The notes: generated from the sequence alone by a model not told the origin. A DNA stretch of 10,218 bases from Methanolinea sp. UBA277 (GCA_002499905.1 DANP01000013.1:1-10218); one strand, 5' to 3'; positions 1 to 6,790 are shown, counted from the stretch's first letter. A program made the numbers and translations.

Positions 1-206
1 TGATGCCGGGGAATCACCATCCCATAATGGTGAGAGCAATCATGTGTTCCCCTGCTGCAGGGAGCGTTGAGAAAACCATCCCTCCCGCGGCGGGGGTCCC
101 CTACTCTCCCAGGTGCCCGTCTCTCCCATGGTCTTTACCGCGGAACAGCAATTCTGCAGTCAAGAAGCCCGATAATGCCCCGGAATGTGTCCGTCCATAC
201 ATAGGT
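1..206. other. gene-poor lead-in region
   Basis: No convincing gene is visible here. The frame of the following gene stays open through this stretch, but its translation is rich in proline, serine and arginine and does not look like a folded protein. The only structure I see is the hairpin at 14-33. The stretch may hold the promoter of the 207-497 gene, but no TATA box is clear. Confidence 0.4.
14..33. repeat. 7-bp inverted repeat (hairpin)
   Basis: TCACCAT at 14-20 is complementary to ATGGTGA at 27-33, with a 6-nt loop. It could be the terminator stem of a gene outside the window or an operator. No T-run follows on either strand, so its role is open. Confidence 0.4.
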
Positions 207-497
207 ATGACTACTATGACCGACAATAGTATCACTATGCAAAAGAGTGAAATACGACATAAACAATGGGAGATTGGCGATTCGCTCTTTTCCAATCTCA
301 AGACCGGCAAAGTGCTCGTCGGCCAGGTCAACGAGATCATCAAAACCTGTGATATTAATGCCGATGGATATACCGTCGCAAAATTTCTCGAGCGTGCCCA
401 ATCAATGGCTCATTCGCCCTTTCGAATTAAGCGGTCCTTTGATAAGAAATTACCTCATCGCTGCCTCACCTACCAGGTTACATTAAAAGTACGGTAA
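207..497 (+). CDS. hypothetical protein, about 96 aa
   Basis: I do not recognise this family. The product is a small, basic, soluble protein with no signal peptide or membrane segment and no cysteine cluster. Its best-behaved part runs from about residue 11 to the end and has the texture of a mixed helix/strand domain: KQWEIGDSLF, then VLVGQVNEIIKTC, then ADGYTVAKFLERAQSMAHSPF, then a C-terminal YQVTLKVR strand. The C-rich third codon positions in that part favour this frame over the overlapping opposite-strand frame. The start is uncertain: ATG 207, ATG 216 and ATG 237 are all in frame, and none has a good ribosome binding site. A weak TATA-like sequence at 196-203 would favour 237. The gene stands alone, facing the 603-794 gene. 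Confidence 0.55.
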   Translation: MTTMTDNSITMQKSEIRHKQWEIGDSLFSNLKTGKVLVGQVNEIIKTCDINADGYTVAKFLERAQSMAHSPFRIKRSFDKKLPHRCLTYQVTLKVR

Positions 498-602
498 ATG
501 AACTGAGTCCATTCTGATCCCTCGGGGAATATTCATGAAAGATAAGGAACCCCGAAAGAGGATTTCAGTCCGGCATTGACAGTAGAGTGCTGACCGGTGA
601 TA

Positions 603-794
603 TCAGTCGGCAGCCATTCTCTTATGATATTTTTTACTCTGGCTGCTGCTCAATTCCTGTGCAATAATCTTAATCGAACAACTACCATTGAAAAACCATG
701 CACAGTCCTCCCCACAGCAGGGGAGTTCAACAACCATCCCCTCATCATCGACCACCGTACCGAACTTTATGGGGCAGCATTTTTGTGAGGTCAT
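603..794 (-). CDS. small cysteine-rich protein, 63 aa
   Basis: This is a short protein with six cysteines at residues 6, 7, 26, 27, 31 and 39. The core CCGEDCAWFFNGSCSI follows a C-x4-C-A-W-x5/6-C pattern that I recall from many small uncharacterised archaeal proteins. The spacing suggests a zinc or iron-sulfur site, but the ligand is inferred. The C-terminal 15 residues are polar and lysine-rich. The frame could extend upstream to 893, but I chose ATG 794 because a TATA-like ATTTAT (817-825) lies about 27 nt before it, which fits a leaderless archaeal transcript, and because the motif-bearing part begins there. It is divergent from the YwbE-family gene. Function unknown. Confidence 0.6.
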   Translation of the reverse strand: MTSQKCCPIKFGTVVDDEGMVVELPCCGEDCAWFFNGSCSIKIIAQELSSSQSKKYHKRMAAD

Positions 795-816
795 ACATAA
801 GAATTGGTTGTGTGGT

Positions 817-825
817 GATAAATCC
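817..825 (-). promoter_or_regulatory. TATA-like box for the cysteine-rich gene
   Basis: On the minus strand this reads GGATTTATC, centred about 27 nt before ATG 794. This is the usual distance between an archaeal TATA box and the transcription start, so the mRNA would be leaderless. Confidence 0.35.
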
Positions 826-1040
826 TTCCCGGGACAATCCAGCACCACATCCACGGGGATGATCCGATTGCATCGAATATGTGCGGGGAGCATCTCCGGC
901 TGGTGTGAGGAGAGTATTCAGACCGTACAGGAAGGCAGGAACGGGCCTTTCTCCCCGCCCCGACCCGAGGTTTTTAACCGGATCCCGTCCAACAGGTACG
1001 GAACAAGATTGCCGGATGGGTTCCTGCTACCCGGCAGTCA

Positions 1041-1047
1041 GGAAGGA
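1041..1047 (+). promoter_or_regulatory. ribosome binding site of the YwbE-family gene
   Basis: GGAAGGA lies 8 nt before ATG 1056. It supports that start even though it gives the protein a longer N-terminus than most family members. Confidence 0.45.
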
Positions 1048-1055
1048 ACGCAAAT

Positions 1056-1298
1056 ATGCGGAGGACATCGTCACCACCATACCGGAAATCAACCGAAAAT
1101 CCCCCCAGTGACGGGCGGCAGCGAAGCGGCATCTACCCCGGAGTGCTCGTGAAGATCGAGCGAAAGATCGACCAGGGGACCGGAAAGCTGACCGAAGGGA
1201 AGGTAAAGGAGATACTGACCGCCTCCTCCTTCCACCCCCACGGCATCAAGGTCCGGCTCGAGGACGGGAGCGTAGGAAGGGTCCGGCAGGTTGGGTGA
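1056..1298 (+). CDS. ywbE: YwbE family protein, 80 aa
   Basis: Residues 24-80 match the YwbE family (DUF2196) as I know it: an R-x-x-I-x-PG-x-x-V start, then QGTGKLTEGKVKEILT, then the hallmark HPHGIKVRLEDGSVGRV near the C-terminus. Family members are small single-domain proteins of about 60-70 residues with a short beta-barrel (KOW/SH3-like) texture. Their function is not established, and binding to nucleic acid or ribosomes is only a guess. Here an extra N-terminal segment of about 20 residues, rich in serine, proline and arginine, precedes the domain. A ribosome binding site at 1041-1047 supports ATG 1056. No ATG occurs closer to the domain, so the extension is either real or the gene uses a non-standard start. 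It is convergent with the HEAT-repeat gene, 34 nt away. Confidence 0.85.
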   Translation: MRRTSSPPYRKSTENPPSDGRQRSGIYPGVLVKIERKIDQGTGKLTEGKVKEILTASSFHPHGIKVRLEDGSVGRVRQVG

Positions 1299-1332
1299 AC
1301 CGGGGCCGTTTCCCGCAGCTCAGAACATACCT

Positions 1333-1767
1333 TCATTTCTTCCCGTTCCGGCCGAGCATCCGGGCGACCAGGATGCGGATTTCCGGGTCTTCTTCTGTAT
1401 CGAGCGAGAGGTCGATCAGGGGTTCGAGCGTGTGGTGCGATTTGATATCTGCCAGGGCCAGGGCTGCCGTCTTCCTGATGGCGATATCCTCATCCCGGTC
1501 CTTCAACCGCTCCATGAGGGTCGCAACTGATCGCACGCTCCTGACCTGGTGCAGTGCCTCGATGGCATGCCACCTGATTTCCGCATTCTCATCTGTGCAG
1601 CATTCCACAAGCAGGGTAACTGCCCGCGGATCCCTGCTTTCTCCCAGGAGCACCAGTGCAGCGATCCGGTCAGGGGGAGATGCCCCTTCCCGGACAGCTG
1701 CAATCAGACGGTAGATCTCCTCCGTCGTTGGCACCTGGCTGATATGTTCCCTGACTTCCGCTTCCAT
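1333..1767 (-). CDS. HEAT-repeat protein, 144 aa
   Basis: This is a soluble all-helical protein made of HEAT-like (PBS lyase type) repeats of about 30 residues. Successive repeats carry the typical pattern of a conserved D, P, A and a helix-ending L: PDRIAALVLLGESRDPRAVTL, then ENAEIRWHAIEALHQV, then EDIAIRKTAALALADI, then DPEIRILVARMLGR. Such proteins are usually scaffolds for protein contacts. Some members act on bilin chromophores in cyanobacteria, but nothing here points to that. ATG 1767 is preferred over ATG 1782 because GGAGGT lies 7 nt before it. The region from about residue 1 to 25 is a non-repeat cap. No partner gene is adjacent, so the binding target is unknown. Confidence 0.8.
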   Translation of the reverse strand: MEAEVREHISQVPTTEEIYRLIAAVREGASPPDRIAALVLLGESRDPRAVTLLVECCTDENAEIRWHAIEALHQVRSVRSVATLMERLKDRDEDIAIRKTAALALADIKSHHTLEPLIDLSLDTEEDPEIRILVARMLGRNGKK

Positions 1768-1774
1768 AGCATGA

Positions 1775-1780
1775 ACCTCC
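1775..1780 (-). promoter_or_regulatory. ribosome binding site that decides the HEAT-protein start
   Basis: GGAGGT on the minus strand lies 7 nt before ATG 1767. It overlaps the alternative upstream ATG (1782), so the downstream ATG is the likely start. Confidence 0.55.
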
Positions 1781-1829
1781 ATGATGATATTCTTCCAGCA
1801 ATGCTGATTTCCGCCCGGATTTCCGGCAG

Positions 1830-1839
1830 AAAAATTAAT
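1830..1839 (-). promoter_or_regulatory. AT-rich, TATA-like element before the HEAT-repeat gene
   Basis: The minus strand reads ATTAATTTTT here, about 65 nt before the start codon. It would give a leader of about 40 nt containing the ribosome binding site. The match to an archaeal TATA box is only moderate. Confidence 0.25.
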
Positions 1840-1858
1840 CCAATCGCTTAAAAGAGCG

Positions 1859-1877
1859 CCCGCTTACCAAAAGCGGG
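1859..1877. repeat. perfect 7-bp hairpin, possible terminator
   Basis: CCCGCTT (1859-1865) pairs with AAGCGGG (1871-1877) around a 5-nt loop. On the minus strand the stem is followed by CGCTCTTTTAAG, a short T-run, so it may end a minus-strand transcript. It lies about 140 nt beyond the exoribonuclease stop codon. Confidence 0.4.
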
Positions 1878-1955
1878 ACCTACCACTACCCGTACTGTCG
1901 CATGAGGCATCAGGATTGTGCGATAGATCATGCGGATGTGATTGGTCGATATTCC

Positions 1956-2009
1956 TATAAAAACTTTACCCCGCCCGGCCGGGAGGAGCGGGAGCTGCCC
2001 GCTCTCCGG
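1956..2009 (-). terminator. stem-loop terminator of the exoribonuclease gene
   Basis: Just past the stop codon, GAGCGGG (1986-1992) pairs with CCCGCTC (1998-2004) around a 5-nt loop. The stem can be extended through CCGG/CCGG arms with one bulged base. In the minus direction the stem is followed by a GC-rich stretch and then TTTTT (1959-1963). The same TTTTTATA could instead act as a TATA box for a short transcript. Confidence 0.5.
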
Positions 2010-2012
2010 GCC

Positions 2013-3491
2013 TCACCTCCTCTTCCGTCCCACCCGTTCGAAGTCAACGAACCCCTTATAGGGATCCGTTTTGATCAGCCGGACCCGGATCTTCTGGCCG
2101 ACGGCAAGACCGTGCTCACCCTGCATAACCCGTCCTTCGGCCGGCGGGGAGAGGAGCCGGACAAAGGTCCCGTGCGGGGTGACCCCGGTGACGAAGGCAT
2201 CGAAGATCTCGCCGATACGGTTCCGGAGGAGGACGGCGGCGGCGGCCTTCCGCATGAACCGCTCCACCTTCTGGGCCGCCTTGTCCCGGCCGGTCAGCCA
2301 GGTGCACCGGTGGGATAGCTCTTCCAGTGAGTAGGGGGCAGGCTCCCCGGCAAGCACCGCCTTGATCAGCCGCTGGTTCATGACATCCACGTAGCGCCGG
2401 TTCGGAGCCGTGGAATGGGTGTAGTCGGTGACGGCCAGGGCGAAGTGGCCAAGGGGAATCCCGTGGGGCGCCAGCGCCACGTACTCGCCGGGGCCCATGA
2501 GCTTGACGATGGTCAGGGAGAGGTCCGGGAAGGAGTCGGGGTCGGCTTCCCGCCGCCGGTTGAGGAACGCAGCGAGGCTTTTCGAATCGGGTTCCGGCGG
2601 AAGCGTCCAGCCGAGCTCCGCAGCCGTGTCCACGATCCGGTCCCAGTACTTGGGCTCACGGACGATCCGCTGGATCAGGGGGGTATCCTCCTTCTCCAGC
2701 CGGTCGGCCATGGTCCCATTGGCAGCAACCATGAACTCCTCGATGATAGACCGGGCGATGTTCTTCTCCTGGATGGCCAGGTCGAGGACCAGCCCCTCCT
2801 CCACCACCGCCCGGGCCTCGAGGGTCTCGAGATCAAGCGCCCCCTGGGCCATCCGGTGGTCCCGCAGGCGCACGGCGGCCTCCATCTGCAGCCGGACCTG
2901 TCCCTCGAGCCCGGGAATTATCCGCACCGGCTCCGGCATCGGCCCGGCCCCTTCCAGCCAGGCACCCACCCGTTCGTAGACCAGCTTCGCCGTGTTGCGG
3001 ACCAGCGCCCGGTAGATCTCCCCGTACCGGGTGCTCCCGTCCGCGAGGACCGAGAATTCGATCACCACGGCCCGGCGGTCCCTGTCCGGCAGAAGTGACG
3101 AGATTCCGGCCGAGAGAGGGTCGGGGAGCATGGGGTATGTCTCGACGCCGGTATAGACCGAGGTCCCGTTGTGGGCAGCGTGCCGGTCGGTCTTCGATCC
3201 CTTCGGTACGAAGAGGTCGACGTCTGCTATGGCGACCTTCACCCGGATCTCACCGCCCGGACCGCGTTCGCAGAACTCGATCTGGTCCAGGTCCTGCGAA
3301 TCCTCGTTGTCGATTGACGACCAGAGCAGGTCGCGGAGGTCACTGACCTGCCCCTGCCTCGCGAGGACCTCCGCTTCGTCGATTGTGCTGACCTCCCTGA
3401 TCACGGCCTCCGGGAACCGGGGTTCAAAACCATAGCGCTCCATCGTCTCTTCGGCGATCGCGTTCAGGTCGAAAGGGGGGCGGCGGGTCAT
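2013..3491 (-). CDS. RNB-domain exoribonuclease (RNase II/R-like) with S1 domain, 492 aa
   Basis: This is a putative 3'-to-5' exoribonuclease that would degrade single-stranded RNA in the cytoplasm. The RNB catalytic domain occupies about residues 50-415. Its metal-binding loop reads SIDNEDSQDLDQIEF (about 59-73), so D61, D67 and D69 correspond to the catalytic aspartates of E. coli RNase II, while the last aspartate of the usual D-x-D-D is Q70. Further family blocks are VAIADVDLFVPKGS (about 86-99), YPMLPDPLS (about 119-127) and TAPNRRYVDVMNQRL (about 361-375, equivalent to the S-P-x-R-R-Y block). The last 70 residues form an S1-type RNA-binding domain. There is no N-terminal cold-shock domain, so it is shorter than bacterial RNase R. 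The frame is open to 3653, but ATG 3491 is preferred because conserved sequence begins there and a TATA box lies 29 nt upstream. A decayed copy of its 5' end lies at 4275-4367. Confidence 0.88.
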   Translation of the reverse strand: MTRRPPFDLNAIAEETMERYGFEPRFPEAVIREVSTIDEAEVLARQGQVSDLRDLLWSSIDNEDSQDLDQIEFCERGPGGEIRVKVAIADVDLFVPKGSKTDRHAAHNGTSVYTGVETYPMLPDPLSAGISSLLPDRDRRAVVIEFSVLADGSTRYGEIYRALVRNTAKLVYERVGAWLEGAGPMPEPVRIIPGLEGQVRLQMEAAVRLRDHRMAQGALDLETLEARAVVEEGLVLDLAIQEKNIARSIIEEFMVAANGTMADRLEKEDTPLIQRIVREPKYWDRIVDTAAELGWTLPPEPDSKSLAAFLNRRREADPDSFPDLSLTIVKLMGPGEYVALAPHGIPLGHFALAVTDYTHSTAPNRRYVDVMNQRLIKAVLAGEPAPYSLEELSHRCTWLTGRDKAAQKVERFMRKAAAAVLLRNRIGEIFDAFVTGVTPHGTFVRLLSPPAEGRVMQGEHGLAVGQKIRVRLIKTDPYKGFVDFERVGRKRR

Positions 3492-3515
3492 GTAGATAGT
3501 AATGCCGGGGACGAG

Positions 3516-3524
3516 CATAAATAA
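3516..3524 (-). promoter_or_regulatory. TATA box of the exoribonuclease gene
   Basis: The minus strand reads TTATTTATG, centred about 29 nt before ATG 3491. This predicts transcription starting at or within a few nucleotides of the start codon. It argues that the gene has its own promoter rather than relying on read-through from the 3595-4080 gene. Confidence 0.5.
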
Positions 3525-3594
3525 CCCGGGAAACAGTCCTGAACCTCCCCTCCGCTCACAGCGGGTTGCCGGGCTGGTGAAAGGGCGGGGGTTT

Positions 3595-4080
3595 TCAGCC
3601 TTTTTTCCGCTCAATAACCATCTCGCAGAAGGAGTCCCCGCAGCACCGGGCACGGGTGACTGATATGGTGAACGCGGGGTTCAGGGCTTCGATAGCGCTG
3701 GCAACATAGGCCCGGCAGACCCTGTGGACATGGGTCGGAGAAATCCCGTGAGCGCTCTCTTCCCGGAACATGGCGCATCCGGTCAACCGGATGACCGCCT
3801 CCTCCGGGAAGCCCTCAATATACCGGGTCTCAAACTCCGGCCCGAAGAGGATGACCGAGATGGTGCCCAGCGTCTGCACCAGGTCGGCGGCATGCCCCCG
3901 GGGCATCTGGTACCGGTCGGCTATCTGCATGATCTCATTGCCGAGTTCAGCACATATCCCGTTCCTGAATGCAGAGAGATCATCAGCCGGCTCACGTCCC
4001 AGTGCCAGCACCGTCCGGGTGAGCACGCGGGTGGCCATCAGCCATCGTGTGGCATGCGGAATGTCCTTGACCCGTACCAT
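3595..4080 (-). CDS. cysteine-containing protein resembling ATC hydrolase/V4R domains, 161 aa
   Basis: This is a soluble, mostly helical protein whose C-terminal third carries a distinctive cysteine set: GCAMFREE (C102), then VHRVCRAY (C122), then RCCGDSFCEMVIE (C146, C147, C152). A C...C...GD-x-x-C-E order followed by a final strand is what I associate with the L-2-amino-thiazoline-4-carboxylate hydrolase-like and V4R small-molecule-binding families. That link rests on motif texture only, and enzymatic activity is not claimed. The start at ATG 4080 is supported by GAGGAG at 4085-4090, and a TATA box at 4143-4149 would give a leader of about 40 nt. The gene is transcribed toward the exoribonuclease, with 103 nt between them. 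It sits between the intact exoribonuclease gene and its decayed copy, so it may be part of a duplicated segment. Confidence 0.7.
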   Translation of the reverse strand: MVRVKDIPHATRWLMATRVLTRTVLALGREPADDLSAFRNGICAELGNEIMQIADRYQMPRGHAADLVQTLGTISVILFGPEFETRYIEGFPEEAVIRLTGCAMFREESAHGISPTHVHRVCRAYVASAIEALNPAFTISVTRARCCGDSFCEMVIERKKG

Positions 4081-4084
4081 TTTT

Positions 4085-4090
4085 CTCCTC
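4085..4090 (-). promoter_or_regulatory. ribosome binding site of the 161-aa protein
   Basis: GAGGAG on the minus strand lies 4 nt before ATG 4080. It selects this start over the longer in-frame extension to 4152. Confidence 0.5.
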
Positions 4091-4142
4091 TCACAAGATG
4101 CCTTCAGGGGTCCTCCCGATAGGTGTGATATTTCCAGTTGGG

Positions 4143-4149
4143 TATAAAG
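4143..4149 (-). promoter_or_regulatory. TATA box of the 161-aa protein gene
   Basis: The minus strand reads CTTTATA. Transcription would begin near 4120, giving a leader of about 40 nt that contains the ribosome binding site. Confidence 0.4.
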
Positions 4150-4274
4150 CATTTCCCTTCGAAGAGCAGAATTTCGTGGAAACTGATATTTTTGGGATCA
4201 CAGATCATGGTTTCCTGTTCAGAGCGGGTGTTGTATGGATATCACCCCTGCGCATCTCCTCCGGGGGTCAACCT

Positions 4275-4367
4275 TTCATCGATGGCGCTGACTTCCTAGA
4301 GCACGGCCTCTCGAAAGCGGGGTTTGAAGCCGTACTGTTCCATCTCAGAAACGGCAATTGCATTCAG
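4275..4367 (-). pseudogene. decayed fragment of the exoribonuclease N-terminus
   Basis: Translating the minus strand from 4367 gives LNAIAVSEMEQYGFKPRF, then REAVL, a TAG stop, then EVSAIDE. This lines up without gaps with residues 9-39 of the intact neighbour (LNAIAEETMERYGFEPRF, PEAVIREVSTIDE), with 22 of 31 positions identical by my hand count. The in-frame TAG is at 4296-4298. No ATG is found where the intact gene starts, and similarity fades after 4275, where another stop follows about 12 codons on. It is therefore a relic and not a working gene. It lies 195 nt upstream of the 161-aa gene, on the same strand as the intact copy 0.9 kb away, which suggests an old tandem duplication or an unequal recombination scar. 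Confidence 0.75.
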
Positions 4368-4459
4368 CGACCGGAACGAAACGGAAAAGCAGGGTTTATT
4401 TCACCGGACAAGGACGCCCTCTCCTCTCATTATCCTGTACAGGTCCAAATGATAACCCA

Positions 4460-4467
4460 TTATAAAT
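4460..4467 (+). promoter_or_regulatory. TATA box of the histidine kinase gene
   Basis: TTATAAAT fits the archaeal TATA consensus well. Transcription would begin near 4490, about 38 nt before GTG 4529. Confidence 0.5.
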
Positions 4468-4528
4468 GATAACTCCCCTAATCGCTGTTAAGAACCGGAT
4501 AACGGGATCATAACCGGGAACAGGGGGA

Positions 4529-6790
4529 GTGGGGATAAGACTGTTTGACAGGGGGATGCCATTCTCATATCTCCTGATGGGGATCATCTTCCTTATCATC
4601 ATCATCCTCGTTCTCGCCGGGATCTGGATCAATTACGAGAACTCCGAGCATAACCTCCGGGATAATGCGGACCGGTTGCGGGTCATGACCGAGTCCCACC
4701 TGGAAAATTCTGTCCGGATGATCGATACCGGACTGAAACTTTACGACAATACCTACAACGACCAGATGCGTGATGCCTTCATCCTGGTGATGGAGGAGTA
4801 TAACCGGACCGGGGGTGATCCCTCCGTGATGGATCTCGAACGGTTGAAGGGGGATATCGGTGGTATGGAGATCCACGTGATCAATGACCGCTGCGTTATC
4901 GCCTATGCATCAACACCGACCGATGTCGGGCTTGACTTCGCCGTCATCTACCCTGATTTCTGTGCATATCTTCACAGCATCCGGAATACGTCCGGGTTCT
5001 ACCCCGATCGGGTGGTCATGAACTGGCAATCCGGAACTCTCACGAAGTACTGCTACATGCCGACTCCCGATCACCAGTACATCCTCGAACTGGGGATGCG
5101 TTCGGAGCGGTTTTCCCAGGAACGGATGAAGCTCCAGTACAGCGATGTCGTGGACGAGGTCCGGGCATTCAACCCCTACCTGGAAGAAGTGCTCCTGTTC
5201 CAGAAACAGAAGAAACTAATGTATAATTCCAGCTATGTCACTACTCCGGAGGAATCGGAGATGCTCGATTATATCCTCTGGGAGAACCGGACCAGCCAGG
5301 AGATCCTTGATACGGAACGGGGGAGGACCATCTGCTGGCAGGTCATCGACCTGCGGGATCCTGACTATGCCGCAGATATGAGTATTTTCGCGAAACTGAC
5401 CTACAACGATGCCCTGCTCACCGGTGAACTGGACCAGCTGAAACTCCTCACCACCTTTTCTGCCGTGCTGGTGTTGTTGAGCGGAGGGCTCCTCGCCATA
5501 GCTGTCTCCCGGAAGATCTCCCGGCCGATTGAGCGGCTGGTCGCCGATGTCAATGCCATCGCCGGTGGTGATCTCGATCACCCGGTGAGCCATGTATACA
5601 GCTATGAGTTCTCCGCCCTGGAGCAGAGCATCCAGATCATGGTCGATCGGTTGAAGGAACACATCAGGCAGTGCGAGGCGAGTGAGAAACGGTTCATGGA
5701 CCTGGTACAATTGCTACCGCAGGGAATTTTTGAGACCGACCTTGAGGGGAATGTGACATTTGCCAATCCCATTGCCCTCGAGAGCTTTGGATACGCGCCC
5801 GGAGATCTCGAGCAGGGACTGAATATCTTTGATGTGCTGGATCCTGGAGACCGGGCGCGGGCGAATGACATGTTCAGGAGGATTCTCCAGGGGGAGAAGC
5901 CCGAGGGGACGGAATATACCGTTCTGAAAAAAGATGGCAGCATGTTCCCCATCATGGCATATACTGCCTCGATCATCCATGACGGGAACATGGCCGGAAT
6001 CCGTGGGAGTATCGTCAATCTGACCCGCCTGAAGAGCGTTGAAGCGGAAATCCGGAAGCTGAATGTGGAACTGGAACGCCGGGTTGCCCAGCGGATGTCC
6101 GAACTGGAAGATGCAACCCGCGAGATGGAGGCGTTCACCTACTCGGTCTCCCATGACCTTCGCGCCCCCCTGCGGGCCATTGACGGGTATTCGTTCCTCC
6201 TCCTGCAGGCGGCCGGCGGCCAGCTGGGAGACCAGGAGCGGCACTACCTCGAAGTGGTCCGGCACAATGTCCAGCAGATGGACAGCCTGATCGACGGGCT
6301 CCTCAGCCTGTCCCGCATGGGCCGGGTCGAGCTGAAGCGGGAATGGGTCTCCCCGGAGCAGGTGGCGAGGGAGATTCTTGCCGAATTCCAGCCATCCCTC
6401 GAAGGGAGAGGAGATATCACGATCGGGGACCTCCCCCCGTGTTACGCTGATCCGGTGATGCTCCGTCAGGTCTACTACAACCTGATCTCAAACGCTGTGA
6501 AATTCACCCGGTACACGGATTATCCCCGGATAGAGATCGGGGCAAGAACTGAAGAGGGAGGAACAGTATACTTTGTCCGGGACAACGGGACCGGGTTTGA
6601 CATGCAGTATGCGGATAAGCTCTTCAAACCGTTCCAGCGACTGCACACGAGCCCGGAGTATGAGGGGTCGGGCATCGGCCTGGCCATCGTGCAGCGGATC
6701 ATCCGGCGGCATGACGGGATGATCCGGGCCGAGAGTGAACCGGGTCGGGGGGCGACGTTCTTTTTCACGATCGGGAATCCTCCGGAGTGA
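4529..6790 (+). CDS. membrane sensor histidine kinase: sensor, HAMP, PAS, HisKA, HATPase, 753 aa
   Basis: This protein should sense an external signal and autophosphorylate. A hydrophobic helix (about residues 13-34) is followed by an extracytoplasmic sensor region (35-305, probably Cache-like), a second membrane helix (about 307-326) and a HAMP linker (about 327-380, SRKISRPIERLVADV). A PAS domain spans about 386-500 (GIFETDLEGNVTFANP) and a short coiled coil about 503-530. The HisKA domain carries the phospho-acceptor H542 in SVSHDLRAPLRAI. The ATPase domain has the N box (YYNLISNAVKF, N651/N655), the G1 box (DNGTGFD, D685) and the G2 box (GSGIGLAI, 713-720). All key residues are present. 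It resembles the phytochrome-like group of archaeal kinases. No response regulator is adjacent, so it is an orphan whose partner lies elsewhere. The start is GTG 4529 or ATG 4556, and neither has a well-spaced ribosome binding site. Confidence 0.93.
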   Translation: MGIRLFDRGMPFSYLLMGIIFLIIIILVLAGIWINYENSEHNLRDNADRLRVMTESHLENSVRMIDTGLKLYDNTYNDQMRDAFILVMEEYNRTGGDPSVMDLERLKGDIGGMEIHVINDRCVIAYASTPTDVGLDFAVIYPDFCAYLHSIRNTSGFYPDRVVMNWQSGTLTKYCYMPTPDHQYILELGMRSERFSQERMKLQYSDVVDEVRAFNPYLEEVLLFQKQKKLMYNSSYVTTPEESEMLDYILWENRTSQEILDTERGRTICWQVIDLRDPDYAADMSIFAKLTYNDALLTGELDQLKLLTTFSAVLVLLSGGLLAIAVSRKISRPIERLVADVNAIAGGDLDHPVSHVYSYEFSALEQSIQIMVDRLKEHIRQCEASEKRFMDLVQLLPQGIFETDLEGNVTFANPIALESFGYAPGDLEQGLNIFDVLDPGDRARANDMFRRILQGEKPEGTEYTVLKKDGSMFPIMAYTASIIHDGNMAGIRGSIVNLTRLKSVEAEIRKLNVELERRVAQRMSELEDATREMEAFTYSVSHDLRAPLRAIDGYSFLLLQAAGGQLGDQERHYLEVVRHNVQQMDSLIDGLLSLSRMGRVELKREWVSPEQVAREILAEFQPSLEGRGDITIGDLPPCYADPVMLRQVYYNLISNAVKFTRYTDYPRIEIGARTEEGGTVYFVRDNGTGFDMQYADKLFKPFQRLHTSPEYEGSGIGLAIVQRIIRRHDGMIRAESEPGRGATFFFTIGNPPE

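Noticed and set aside
522..555. TCGGGG/CCCCGA inverted repeat after the first gene
   Set aside because: The stem is only 6 bp with a loop of 22 nt and no T-run follows directly, so a terminator call is not supported.
688..1152. Plus-strand frame of 154 codons overlapping the cysteine-rich gene
   Set aside because: It runs antisense to the cysteine motif and then out of frame into the YwbE-family gene. Its translation has no domain-like pattern.
2415..3098. Long plus-strand open frame (227 codons)
   Set aside because: It lies fully inside the exoribonuclease gene on the other strand. GC-rich codon use keeps this antisense frame open, and its translation is low in normal protein character.
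3492..3653. Upstream extension of the exoribonuclease frame
   Set aside because: The TATA box at 3516-3524 lies within it, and the added residues (about 54) are unlike the RNB family and overlap the end of the neighbouring gene.
4098..4469. Plus-strand open frame of 123 codons
   Set aside because: It is antisense to the exoribonuclease relic and to the promoter of the 161-aa gene. The minus-strand match to RNB explains the sequence, and the plus-strand translation has no recognisable pattern.
5602..6265. Two minus-strand open frames inside the kinase gene
   Set aside because: They are antisense shadows of the PAS and HisKA coding sequence, which is clearly real on the plus strand.
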